A stretch of 64,000 nt of DNA from Rhizophagus clarus (lineage: Eukaryota > Glomeromycota > Glomeromycetes > Glomerales > Glomeraceae). The DNA is taken from the NCBI GenBank assembly GCA_015698045.1, contig BLAL01000180.1:620001-684000 (forward strand), read 5' to 3'. The translations under genes and the position numbers were made by a program. Below are positions 1 to 11,461 of this stretch, piece by piece. Position 1 is the first letter of the stretch. The number at the start of each line of letters is the position of its first letter. Under the pieces are notes generated by a model. It had not been told where the DNA came from and ran no database searches. It saw only the letters and a program-made list of their open reading frames with translations.

Positions 1-1275
1 CTGAGAGGGGGCACAGCCTAATTTATCACATCTGTGGCAAAGTTTATTGGTATTGTCAGGGAGGTTCCATTGTAATGTATGGCCTCGGAAACCAATGATT
101 TGTTCCATAGCGGCATCCATGGTTTCTTGAGAATTAAACGTGACATAAGCCCAACGTTTGGGTTTATAGGAATTCAGGGAAAGGGGAACGTTGACAGCCT
201 TAGCACCAAGATCTCTTGTGAGAGGAGCCAGGTCGATATCCTTGGTGTTAGGAGGTAATTGCGTGAGCGTAGCAACAAAAGCTTGGCGGGAGGATTTCTG
301 ATCGATGGTGTAATGACACGGAGTCACCCGGAGACAGGTGGAGAAGCAGTAGACGGCCCATTGGGTGTCAAAGCGAGTGATAGAAAGGGCAGAATCATAG
401 ACAATTCTGGCTTGTTGTACTTTGGCATTTTTCCTGGAGTAAACTCAACAGGATTGTATGTTACCGAATTTCTTGAAATAAGACATGATATTGTCTTTAG
501 TTAAGAAGAAAGGAATATCAGTAACTTGGATGGCTTGGAGGTCCTCATCACTCCGGAGCTGCTTAGGATCGTGGGCATGAAATACAAGATCCGGGAACTG
601 TTGGTGAGCAGCACCAACGCAGGCGTCACGGGCCTCCTTGGATTAGAAGTGAATAACGAGGCGTTTGGCATCACCAGAACCAGTCATTCTAGCTTTACCA
701 GTGTACGACTCGTACATTTCTAAAAAGGTGTTGTTGACAGCATCAATCAACGCCTTATTTGTAGGGAAGTTCTTTAAAGTTTCAGGGGCAGAGTTGGGGG
801 CAGCCGCAGCTTGAAAATCATTTCTGTCGATGGAGAAGGTTGGAGATTGAACAAGGAATTGATCAACCGGGGGATCATCATCAGTAGCCTTATCTGGCGA
901 CGCGTTAGGGGGGGATGCAGGAGTCGTTGTTCTAGCATGCATGAACGCGTTGAGTCCATCAGACGCGTTATCGTTAGGCGCAGAAAGAGCCGCAGCCATA
1001 TTCGAGTGGGAGGAGAGAGAAGTCGAAGCAGTATTATTTTCTTTAGGAGGAGAAGAGAGACCTTCTACTTCAACGTCAGCCGCTGTGTCGGCGACGATAT
1101 CTTCATCCATAGCTTGTTCAGAGATGGTACGAGAGCGTTTTTGTTGGACAGTGTTCTTACCGTCAGAACCAGAGTTATCGGAGTTGTTATTATCTTTTTT
1201 CCGTTCGTGGCGGCTGGCCTTCCTACTATTAGGATTAAAGGAGCCGCGGCCTCGTCTAGCAACGTTGTTAGGCAT
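1..1275 (-). pseudogene. LINE-type ORF1 (gag-like, RNA-binding, zinc-knuckle) remnant
   Basis: Reads on the minus strand from an ATG at 1275 to the window edge. The N-terminus (MPNNVARRGRGSF) is basic, then low-complexity with acidic, Ser and Pro-rich stretches to about residue 150. A more folded part follows, with motifs such as NKALIDAVNNTFLEMYESY, AKRLVIHF and VTDIPFFLTKDNIMSYFKKFG; the last resembles an RRM-like beta-alpha unit. Near the window edge the frame reads WNLPDNTNKLCHRCDKLGC, the start of a C-x2-C-x4-C zinc knuckle. This layout fits the RNA-binding first ORF of a non-LTR retrotransposon as I remember it from Rhizophagus; family assignment is inference. The frame is not open throughout: about two premature stops. 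The expected endonuclease/RT ORF would lie left of the window. Confidence 0.6.
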
Positions 1276-1674
1276 ATTCGAGGACTTTTGGATAGGGAAA
1301 ACTATAAGTTTTTATGAAAAAAGTGTTAGCTAAAAAAATGGACAGAGTGATCAGCGGAAAAAGGTGCGCAGATCGTTAGAATTTAAATTCAAATTAACCA
1401 ATCCATTTAATTGAATCAGAGTAAATAGAATATTTCGTACAAGGGTTTCTGGGTAACAATACAGCCAAAAGTGAAGGAACCTCGTCAGGGATTACCATGT
1501 AAATAAATAAATAAAATTACATTCATATAAATTACTAAATGTATTTATCGAATATTCAAATTGATTTTGATATTTAGAATTATGTCTTTTATCGTAATGG
1601 AAACCCTGAGTGGCGGCTGTGAATGTGTACTGGCCAAAGATATTATCGCGAATTTAGAACAAAATTTTGGAAGA
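1276..1674. other. Upstream region of the LINE-type ORF, no gene seen
   Basis: Sequence 5' of the ORF1 start. It may be the 5' untranslated region of that element. Base composition becomes strongly AT-rich after about 1500, which may mark the element edge. No open frame or clear terminal repeat found. Confidence 0.3.
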
Positions 1675-2030
1675 GGCCAGGTTAGGGCTCCGATCAGTTT
1701 CAATAATTACTGAACCATACCAATCGGTTTCAGTATCAGAGTAGTTTCAGTTTTCATAGTATACCGAACTGAACCTGTCAGTAAATTTACTGATCAGTTT
1801 CGGTAATTGCAGTTTTGGTACCAGTTTTGCGATTTACCAAACCGATTTATTAATTTAAAAAATGTTTTATTTTTTTTATAAAAAAAACGTTTTTGTTCAA
1901 TAAAAGAACGTTTTTACAACATTTTTTTATTAAAATATTAAAAAAGTTGCGAAAACATTTTTATGTTAATTTTAAAAAAATGTTTTGCATTTATTGAAAG
2001 TTTAATTAAAATAAAAAATATTTTCGCAAC

Positions 2031-2959
2031 TAGGGCTCTGATCAGTTTCAGTAATTACCGAACTGTATCGACCAGTTTCGGTATCGATTTTGCAATTTAC
2101 CAAACTGATTTACCGATAATAAAACATTTTTTTATAAAAAAACGTAAATAATGTAGTTAAAAAAAAATGTTGCAAAATGATTTTTACATAAACGTTTGAT
2201 ATAAAAAATAATGTTTCACAACATTATTTTTGCGGAACTTGTAAAAAACGTTGCGAAATGTTTTTTACATAAACGATTTGATAAAAAATAACGTTTTGCA
2301 ACATTATTTTTGTGAAACTTGTAAAAAATGTTGCGAAATATTTTTTGCATAAACGATTTGATAAAAAAATAACATTTCGCAATGTTATTTTTGCAGAACT
2401 TGTAAAAAATGTTGCGAAATATTTTTTACATAAACAATTTATTATGAAAAATAACATTTCGCAACGTTATTTTTGCAAATATTGTAAAAAATGTTGCGAA
2501 ACGTTTTTTACATAAACGTTTGATATAAAAAAATAACGTTTTGCAACGTTATTTTTGTGAAACTTGTAAAAAATATTGCGAAACGTTTTTTACATCAGAA
2601 ATTTAATATAGAAAATAACGTTTCGCAACGTTATTTTTCTTTTTATTTAAAAACGTTGCGAAACGTTTTTATAAAAGGATTTAATATTAAAAAAACGTCT
2701 TGCAACATTTTTTTTTGTCACTTTAATAAAAAACGTTGCGAAACGTTTTTTTATGAATGATTTGATAAGAAAAAATCATTTCGCAACTTTTTTTTGCTAA
2801 ATGTTGCAAAACGTTTTTTTACTAAACTCGTTCAGTAAATCGGTTCAGTTTTCAGTAATTACTGATCAGTTTCAGTAATCATTAATACCAATACTGATTA
2901 ATTCAGTTCGGTATCGGTTTTTGCAAAAACTGAACTGAACCGAACTGATCAGAGCCCTA
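2031..2959. mobile_element. hAT-like non-autonomous element (inner, nested copy)
   Basis: Same family as the 1683-5077 element: the left end begins TAGGGCTCTGATCAGTTTC and the right end mirrors it (GATCAGAGCCCTA). Flanking 8-mers TTCGCAAC (2023-2030) and TTTGCAAC (2960-2967) differ at one base and are a plausible target duplication. The interior has about eight alternating blocks built on TTGCGAAA and AACGTT. No coding capacity. Confidence 0.7.
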
Positions 2960-3350
2960 TTTGCAACATTTTTATTAATATCATTAAAAAAATATTGTGA
3001 AATGCTTATTTTTTTAATTATACATATAAATAACATTGTTCGTAATGTTTTTTGATTCCATTAATTAAAAATGTTGCAAAACGTTTTTTATTTATGAATT
3101 AATAAAAAAAAAGTAGTTCACAATGTTTTTTAACAATATTAATAAAAACGTTGCAAAAATGTTTTTTATTTTAATTCATATAAAAAAATGTTATGCTTAA
3201 CGTTTTTAATTATATTGATAAAAAATGTTGTGAAACGTTTTTTTATTTATAGATTTAAATAAAAAAAAACATTTTCACAATGTTTTTTTTTAAAATCATT
3301 GGTAAAAATGTTGCAAAATGTTTTTTACTTATAGATTTAAACAAAAAAAA

Positions 3351-3836
3351 ACATTTTCGCATTGTTTTTCTTTAAAAATATTTTCGCATTGTTTTTCTTT
3401 AAAAACATTTTCGCATTGTTTTTCTTTAAAAACATTTTTGTATTGTTTTTCTTTAAAAACATTTTCGCATTGTTTTTCTTTAAAAACATTTTCGCATTGT
3501 TTTTCTTTAAAAACATTTTCGCATTGTTTTTCTTTAAAAACATTTTCGCATTGTTTTTCTTTAAAAACATTTTCGCATTGTTTTTCTTTAAAAACATTTT
3601 CGCATTGTTTTTCTTTAAAAACATTTTCGCATTGTTTTTCTTTAAAAACATTTTCGCATTGTTTTTCTTTAAAAACATTTTCGCATTGTTTTTCTTTAAA
3701 AACATTTTCGCATTGTTTTTCTTTAAAAACATTTTCGCATTGTTTTTCTTTAAAAACATTTTCGCATTGTTTTTCTTTAAAAATATTTTCGCATTATTTT
3801 TCTTTAAAAACATTTTTGCATTGTTTTTTTTAAAAA
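3351..3836. repeat. 27-bp minisatellite, 18 copies
   Basis: Head-to-tail array inside the outer hAT-like element. Each 27-bp unit contains CATTTTCGCATTG followed by TTTTTCTTTAAAAA. Copies near the middle are identical and those at the edges diverge (CATTTTTGTATTG, TATTTTCGCATTA), the pattern expected from slippage or unequal exchange. As 27 is divisible by three, open frames run through on both strands with a 9-residue repeat; these are artefacts. Confidence 0.95.
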
Positions 3837-5085
3837 TATTATTTGCAACGTTTTTTAACTCCATTAATTAATAACGTTGCAAAACATTTTTTACTTATGA
3901 ATTAATAAAAAAAATGTAGTTCACAACGCTTTTAACAGTATTAACAAAAACGTTGCAAAAATGTTTTTTGTTTTAATTTACACATAAAAAACATTGTGCT
4001 TAATGTTTTTAACTATATTGATAAAAAATGTTGTGAAATGTTTTTATTTATAGATTTAAATAAAAAAAAACATTTACGCAATATTTTTTTTAAAAAACGT
4101 TGATAAACGTTTTTTACTTTTGAATCAATAAAAAAAACGTAGTTTGCAACGCTTTTTAATGGTATTAATAAAAATGTTGTGAAAATATTTTTTGTTTTAA
4201 TTTACACATAAAAAACGTTGTGCTTAATATTTTTAATTATATTAATAAAAAACGTTGCAAAACATTTTTATTTATAGATTTAAACGAAAAAAAAATATTT
4301 TCGCAATGTTTTTTTTAAAAAACGTTGATAAATATTTTTTACTTTTGAATCAATAAAAAAACGTAGTTCACAACGCTTTTTAACGGTATTAATAAAAACG
4401 TTACAAAATGTTTTTTACTTATGAATTAATAAAAAAAATGTAGTTTGCAACGCTTTTTAACAGTATTAATAAAAATGTTGCGAAAACATTTTTTGTTTTA
4501 ATTTACACATAAAAAACATTGTGTTCAATATTTTTAACTATATTAATAAAAAATGTTGCGAAATGTTTTTATTTATAGATTTAAATAAAAAAAAATATTT
4601 TCGCAATGTTTTTTTTAAAAAACGTTGATAAACATTTTTTACTTTTGAATCAATAAAAAAAAATGTAGTTCGCAATGCTTTTTAACGGTATTAATAAAAA
4701 CGTTGCGAAACAATTTTTTATAACATTTCGCAACTTTTTTTTGCAAAATCAATGATAACGTTGCGATACATTTTTTACAGCATTTCGCAACTTTTTTTGT
4801 AAAATATTTTTTTACATTTCGCACCGTTTTTTGTTATTCTAATAAAAAAAAGATATTGTGAAACGTCATTTTTTATCAATTAAATAGTTTCGCATCTTTT
4901 TTTTAATACATAACTTATCAGTAATTCAGTTCAGTTTTTGATAATTACTGACCGGTATTGGTATTGATGATTACCAAAACTGATCAGTTTCGATAATCAC
5001 TAATACCAATACCAATCAATTTGGTTTGGTATCAGTTTTTGTAAAAACTGTACCAAACTGAACTGATCAGAGCCCTAGGCCAGGT

Positions 5086-5591
5086 AATTATACTATAATA
5101 AAATTTATAATTAAAATTTACGTTTATGTTTTAAATTTGATAAATTTGATCAATTTTAATCACGCATAATGATTGTAGGAGAAAAAGAAACTTACCTACG
5201 TATCATAAAAGATAATTATTTTTATTTTTTTATTTATTAAGTGAGTAGCTAAGCCCAGTCCATACTAAATATCGGCTGGAGACTTACATTTTTTTTGGAC
5301 TGTGACTGATACTGACGTTCACGCCATACAGCCTAGGTACTATTTTATAAAATAGTAGCGAACAAGTATCAAATGTGTATTTTTTTATTAAGTTATAATA
5401 AAAATTAGAATTTACTTTAATTTTTAACATAAAAATTGTAAATAATAAAAAATTCGTAAATAAAAATAAATTTGCTTTCCCAAACTTAAAAGAAAGGAAA
5501 GAAAAGGTGTTTATATTATTTTTGATTATTCAATAATATCACATGCCTCTTGTATACGTTCTACTGTATACGCAGCTTTAATGATCAAATA
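5086..5591. other. AT-rich intergenic stretch, nothing recognised
   Basis: Between the hAT-like element's target duplication and the 50-bp tandem array. No open frame of note, no terminal repeats and no RNA gene were seen. Confidence 0.4.
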
Positions 5592-5945
5592 GTAATATTA
5601 CGTAAGTTTACAATTTCGTAAATTTTTAAAATATTTTAACCATAATATTACATAGGTTTACAGTTTTGTAAATTTTCAAAATATTTCAACCGTAATATTA
5701 CGCAGATTTACAGTCTCGTAAATTTTCAAAATATTTTAACTGTAATATTATGCAGGTTTACAGTCTCATAAATTTTCGTAATATTTCAACTGTAATATTA
5801 TGCAGGTTTACAATTTCGTAAATTTGCAGAATATTTTGACCGTAATATTGTATAAATCTTATGATATTGAAAACTTGCGTAATATTTTGACCGTAATATC
5901 ATATAAATCTTACGAAATTGTAAACTTATGTAATACTTTGAAATT
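5592..5945. repeat. About 50-bp tandem repeat, roughly seven copies
   Basis: The motif GTAATATTA recurs at about 5592, 5643, 5692, 5742, 5792, 5842 and 5893, a period of 50 bp. Each unit continues CGCAGGTTTACAGTCTCG and AATTTTC-AATATTT. GTAATATTAC is itself palindromic. The array ends just left of the Tc1 insertion at 6059. Confidence 0.85.
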
Positions 5946-6058
5946 TTTTGAAATATTATGCTATAAACTTTCGTAAACTTACAAAATCGTAAACTTACGC
6001 AATTTTTTGCCCTATAAAATTTCCTGATGTTCTGAGTTATTTCATAAAGACATTTATA

Positions 6059-7389
6059 CACTGGCCTACAATAAATGTTCAGATTTTCATCACGTGAATT
6101 TGCATCCCTGTGTTACGATTGGCGATTCCTCCCTATCGTACATATAAATAAAGGAGATAACAAAAATATTATTTTTCACTCCTCTTCTAGTTCTCAATGC
6201 CTGGAAAACAAGTTTCAAAAACTAACCAGGAACGAATTATCGGCACCTATCTTATTGGTACTAAGCAAAGAGTCATTTCCGTTCAACTTAATATACCAGA
6301 GAGTACCGTATATGATATTGTAAAAAAGTATAAAGAAACAGGTTCTACAGAATCTAAGCAACGTCCTGGAAGATAAAAAACGCTCAAAAAATGCGATACC
6401 CGAGCTTTGAAACGTATCATACGAACTGACCAGTTTTCTCCTCTAGATGATGTAACAGACAAGTTTAATACCAGTCTTGACACAACTTTCCACTATAATA
6501 CAGTCAGAAGATACCTTCATAATGAAGGTCTCGGAAGTTACACTGCAAAAAAAAAGCCTCGTTTAACCGAAAAACATCGAACTGACCGTTTGAAATGGTG
6601 TAAAGATAAAAAAAATTGGGCAGAAGAGTGGAAACAAGTGGTATGGTCAGACAAATCAAAGTTCGCTCTTTTTCAATCAGATGGTCGAGCAAAAGTATGG
6701 AGAAGTCCCGAAGAAATGTACAATAAAGATTGTATTCAATCTACAGTTAAGTTTGGAGGGGGATCGGTAATGTTTTGGGGGTGTTTCGGTTGGCATGGGG
6801 TTGGACCTTTGATCGTGGTGGAAGGGAATATGGATTCTGATGAATACGTTAATATTCTGGCTAACCATTTCATCCCATGGGTTGACAATTATCCCAACTC
6901 TATTTTTCAGCAAGACGGAGCATCATGTCATACTTCAACTTACACCGTTTGGTGGATGAGAACACATAACATTCCAATTTTAGATTGGGTGGCGCAAAGC
7001 CCTGATCTTAACCCGATTGAGAACCTGTGGAACCATTTGGATAGTCAGGTTCAAAAAAGGAAGCCTGTACCCAGGTCTAAACAGGAGTTAATTGAGGTAA
7101 TACAAGACGAGTGGCGAAAAATCACTATTGAAACATGTCAACGCCTAATTTTGAGTATGCCTAATCGGGTTAAAGCAGTAATTAAGGCCAAAGGTGGCCA
7201 TACCAAATATTAATTTTTTCGTGATAATATTTTTCATATAATTACTTTATATTTTATATTTTAATATAATAAAATTTATTTGTCAATTAATAAGTACAAA
7301 AAAATTTTTTATATGTACACAAAATTATGAATTTTACATGTAAATTTTATAAATAAAAAAAAAATCTGAACATTTATTGTAGGCCAGTG
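6059..7389 (+). mobile_element. Tc1/mariner DNA transposon, perfect ends
   Basis: 1331-bp element flanked by TA on both sides (6057-6058 and 7390-7391). Its 29-bp inverted repeats match perfectly (left starts CACTGGCCTACAATAAATG; right ends with the exact complement), which suggests a fairly recent insertion. One transposase frame occupies 6197-7213. There is little else: a leader of about 140 bp and an AT-rich 3' stretch. Confidence 0.95.
6197..7213 (+). pseudogene. Tc1-type DD34E transposase, one in-frame stop
   Basis: Cut-and-paste transposase acting on the flanking TIRs. From the ATG at 6197 (MPGKQVSKTNQERIIGTYL) the frame runs 339 codons, the usual Tc1 length. An N-terminal paired-like HTH (QLNIPESTVYDIVKKYKETG) is followed by GR and then a TAA at 6374-6376 (codon 60), where Tc1 proteins have the GRPRK linker. 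Past the stop the frame is open: a second HTH, then the catalytic domain with Asp in WSDKSKF, Asp in FQQDGASCHTS and Glu in DLNPIENLW. The second Asp and the Glu have 34 residues between them (DD34E). Ends VIKAKGGHTKY. All three catalytic residues are present, so the single stop is the only visible defect; an ATG further down could give a protein lacking the first HTH. Confidence 0.92.
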
Positions 7390-7391
7390 TA

Positions 7392-7960
7392 TTTTCAAGT
7401 CATTTCATAATGATTATTATATTTATATTTCTAAGAATTTAAGTTGATATATTAAATTAAATATGTAATATTTCATCTATATTTCTAAGCTATATTCATA
7501 AACTATTTCATAATAATATTTGAATAAATGCAAAATAATTTTATTATTACAAAGATATTTTATATATAGTATTATATTTATATTTCTAAGTTATATTTAC
7601 AAACTATTTCATAATAATATTTAAATAAATGCAAAATAATTTTATTATTGCAGAGATATTTTATATATAATATTTTATTTATATTTCTAAATCATATTTA
7701 CAAACTATTTCATAATAATATTTGAATAAATGCAGAATAATTTCATTATTGCAGAGATATCTTATATATAATATTTTATTTGTATTTCTAAACTATGTTT
7801 ACAACCTATTTTATAATAATATTTAAATAAATGCAAAATAATTTCATTATTACAAAATTATTGTAAAAATATTTCATGTATAGTATTTCATTTATATTTT
7901 TAAATTATATTTGTAAACTCTTATAAAATAATATTAAAATAAATTCAAGTTTTACAAAAT
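7392..7960. repeat. About 101-bp AT-rich tandem repeat, about five copies
   Basis: AACTATTTCATAATAATATTT recurs near 7500, 7601, 7702 and 7803, with weaker copies near 7396 and 7906. Units share TATATTTCTAA and AATAAATGCAAAATAATTT. It starts just after the Tc1 element's right TA. Confidence 0.85.
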
Positions 7961-9364
7961 TATTTCAATATAATAAAAGTATCTTATAATTATTATAAAA
8001 AAAATAGCATTTTTAGTAAAGTATCTGACCTAAATGAGAGATATTTGGAATCCTAGTTTGGTTTTGTCAATAATGTAAAAGTTGATTAGTTTCTGTTTAA
8101 TTTTAATTGATAATTTTAAGATTTGTATATTTCAAAAGAAATACAGTTTATTTCTGTTACTATTTGGTTAACATCACTCTTTTTATTTTGATTGATACTG
8201 TTGTACTTCTTATTAGAAGAAAATAAAGATTTAATAAAATAAAAAGATAAAATAAAATGTCTGCACTAAGATAATTTTACATCATTCTATTTTTGTTTAA
8301 CAGTTAATCTCTTTGATGCAGTATCTTATATGATAAAATACTGATAAGCATATAAGGTCTGTCTAATTTTTGAATGACTTTAAAAGATTGTAAGCTATTG
8401 TTAATTAAGAATTAGCCAAAAATACTATTTGGAAATAGTAAAATAATAATCATATCCTGAAAGATATTGTTGATTACTATCTGAAATTTTTCATGCTGCT
8501 TTTTTTCTAAAAAACTTTAAAAGATCAGAAAATAATGTATCAGAAAAGTACTAAGAGAAACTATTTAATTATTAATGTTATAAACTTTTAGATAAGCATA
8601 ATTAGATATTAATCTCATCCTAACTGTTTGATATTTCTTCTATACTTGTGTATTTATAGAAATAACCTTTCTTTATTTGTTGAGTTTAATGAAAAATTTA
8701 TAATTTATCTATTAGACTGAGATATTATAAACCATCAGGTTCAACTGTATCTTTTATTCATTCTAATTATCCTATGATAATAAGTCTATTGTTACCTGTA
8801 TTGTTACTATTATTTTAGTTTTTTTATTGAAGTTCACAAAGTTTTTATCATTACTTGTAACTACTCAGAACAGGCTTCTAAGGTAAAGAGATATTAGTTA
8901 TATTAGATAAAAAAGATAAAAGTATAAAAGGTGTATCTGATGATATGTTTAATTAGTACATGCTATTTATATTTATTATTATATTAGGTAAATTATCATT
9001 TAATTTTTTTTTTTGCTTTTTTGACTTAGTCTTTCAAATTGTAATTTTAATAATTAGTTCTCTTTCATTAATGCGGTTAGCCTATTGTTTACATGATCTA
9101 TGACTTTTTGTAAGTTACAGTATTTATTGATTTGATGAAAAAAGTAAAGGAAATCTGATAAAGAGTAATAAGCAAATTTGTAACAGTTTATTAGTATTGT
9201 AAAAGACAAGTTAAATTATTTTTAAAATTCATAATACTTTAATATTAAAAAATTTTTTGGTCTATAGATCTATATAAATCTACAAAATTGGCAAATCAGC
9301 ATTTTTTTTGTTATTTTTTTTGCGTACTTTACAAAAACTTAAAAATTTCAAGTGATGACAAATT
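7961..9364. other. AT-rich intergenic stretch, nothing recognised
   Basis: About 1.4 kb without an open frame of note on either strand, without terminal inverted repeats or obvious tandem units. Stop codons are frequent in all frames. Confidence 0.4.
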
Positions 9365-11035
9365 GATATAGTAATGATATTAAATATACATCGTAATGAT
9401 ATCGATTTGCAAATGATATTATTATGATATTGCAATGATATCAGTACATTATTGATTTGATATATCGAAATGATATTGTAAAGATATTTACTTAAAGAAA
9501 TATCAAATCGATATCATACTAATATTATTATAACAACGATGATTTTTTTAAAAAAATATGAACAAATACGATATTGATATGATATCGTATCAACATGTAT
9601 TCAGTATTAATATGACATCATAAAAACATCATCTTATAAGTATCAAATTGACATTAATTTGATATTGAAAATATAACGAATCACATATGGGCTGATTTGA
9701 CCACCTTTAATTAAAATATTGATTTTGTTACATTTTTATTATACAAAATACTATACAATATACAGTAAATTGAGGGTGAGTATTAAAAAATTTTATTTAA
9801 TGTTATTATACTATAATTTGGTAAATATTTCTTTTAAATTAATATAAATCTTAGCATTTACTATATATGTTAAAAATTCGTATCTCAACTTTAAACGTAA
9901 ATATCTCCAGATCCAATAATCTAATCGGCAAGCTCTTTTTTTGCTCATATAGTCCAGATCAAGGGCTTTCCAAAGAACCTAAATTTTTAAAAAACGGATC
10001 AGTTGATTCCATTTAAACATGTTAAAAAATTCGTACCTCAACTTTAAATGTAAATATCTCCAAATCTAATGATCCAATCGGCAAGCTCTTTTTTCGTCTA
10101 TAAAGTCCAGAACAAGGGCTTTCCAACAAGCCTAAAATTATAGAAAACGGATCAGTGAATCTTGATATATTTGCGTTTAAAGATAGTAATACAAACTCTG
10201 ACATAAAATAATTATTTTATTGTTTAAAAATATCTATTATAATACCATCTTTTATATGATGTTTTTATTATACTTTCATAAATATTTATAGCTACTAAGA
10301 CTATATAAATTTTTATTTTACTTTATATTTTATTAAAATATACTTACTTTTTAATAATATATGTTAAAAATTCCATATATATGAGAAATAGGTTTTTTAT
10401 TAATGAAATAGGTTTTTTCACGTCTCTTTTACATTTAATAATTTAAGTTTTGCAAATGTAAATTTTTGTTCAACTTATTATTTAATCAAGTGATCATCAA
10501 TCAGATGATTTTTTGGTATTACAAAACAATTTTGAGTAACGAAAACTGTGAAAATCAATTTAATAACTCTTTTTAATGCAGAATAAACAAATCAGCCCAT
10601 ATGAACATCATTTTGATATAGTTAAACAACAATAAAATTTTTAAAAAATATGAAACAAATACGGTATAGATATGATATTATATCGACATGTATTCAGTAT
10701 CAATATGATATCGTAAAAACATCATCTTATAATATCAAATTGACATTATTTCGATATAGGCAATATAATGAATTAACATCATTTTAATATAGCTAAATAA
10801 TAACGAAAAATGTGAAACAAATACGATATTGATATAATATCATTTTGATATTTATTTAATATCAAAATGATATTATAAAGATATTATTTTACAAATATCG
10901 AATCGATATTAATTTGATATCATTAATACAACGAATCAATATCATTTTATCATTAAAAATAATAATTAATTTTTAAAAAAATGTGAAATAAATAAAATAT
11001 CAAATCAATATCATATTAATTAATATTGATAAATT
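9365..11035. repeat. GATAT-rich degenerate repeat region, interrupted by an insert
   Basis: Irregular iterations of GATATC, GATATTG, AATGATAT and ATCGATAT with longer shared blocks (AACATCATTTTGATATAG, ATATCGACATGTATTCAGTATC). Blocks left of 9684 recur at 10604-10960, so the 9684-10603 segment was inserted into an existing repeat array. No coding potential. Confidence 0.7.
9684..10603. mobile_element. MITE-like insert with 16-bp inverted ends
   Basis: Bounded by CATATGGGCTGATTTG (left) and its exact complement (right, ending 10603). The flanks join like the uninterrupted sibling around 10765-10790 (ATAATGAATTAACATCATTTTAATATAG). The interior contains a direct duplication of about 150 bp: 9868-10016 and 10019-10165 share GTAAATATCTCCA, CAATCGGCAAGCTCTTTTTT and CAAGGGCTTTCCAA. 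A target duplication could not be read unambiguously. Confidence 0.55.
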
Positions 11036-11461
11036 CAATACTAAATTTTAAATGTTTTTATATATATTTTATTAATTTGTAATTTAATTAAAATTTAATT
11101 TAAAATTTAATTTCAACTGAAATGATATAAAGTATTAAGAAAACCCATTAAAATAAAAAACCTGTTAAATTTTTACATGAGACTATATACTTGTATGCCA
11201 TTTTTTTTTTCTAACATGCAATGATCATAACACCACTAATAGCAAATAAAAAAACCAAATTCTTCTGTATAATGTTGATAAAATTTTCATAAAAAACCTA
11301 ATCAGCTCAAACACTTACTTTACTAGGTATGACAATCTTGACAATCTCTTACTCATTGTTTAAAATATATATGATATTAGAACTAGATTTTTATTGGATA
11401 AAATTAATTAATTATTTGTAATTATTGTAAAATATAACAATCTTCTAGTAATTTTAATTAA

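Larger units (their letters stand above)
1683..5077. mobile_element. hAT-like non-autonomous element (outer copy)
   Basis: The ends are inverted: the left begins TAGGGCTCCGATCAGTTTC and the right, reverse-complemented, begins TAGGGCTCTGATCAGTTC. An 8-bp direct repeat GGCCAGGT flanks it (1675-1682 and 5078-5085), as for hAT transposition. There is no transposase; the 3.4-kb interior is runs of A and T broken by short motifs such as GTTGCGAAACG and CATTTTCGCA, alternating in orientation, plus subterminal CAGTAATT/CGGTAATT motifs. A related element (2031-2959) is nested inside. The superfamily call rests on TIR start and TSD length only. Confidence 0.75.

Noticed and set aside
811-1333. Plus-strand frames opposite the LINE-type ORF1
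   Set aside because: Shadows of the minus-strand coding frame, which carries the recognisable motifs.
3318-3871. Long open frames on both strands with a perfect 9-residue repeat (TFSHCFSLK and others)
   Set aside because: They result from a 27-bp array without stops in several frames; no start context, no non-repeat domain.
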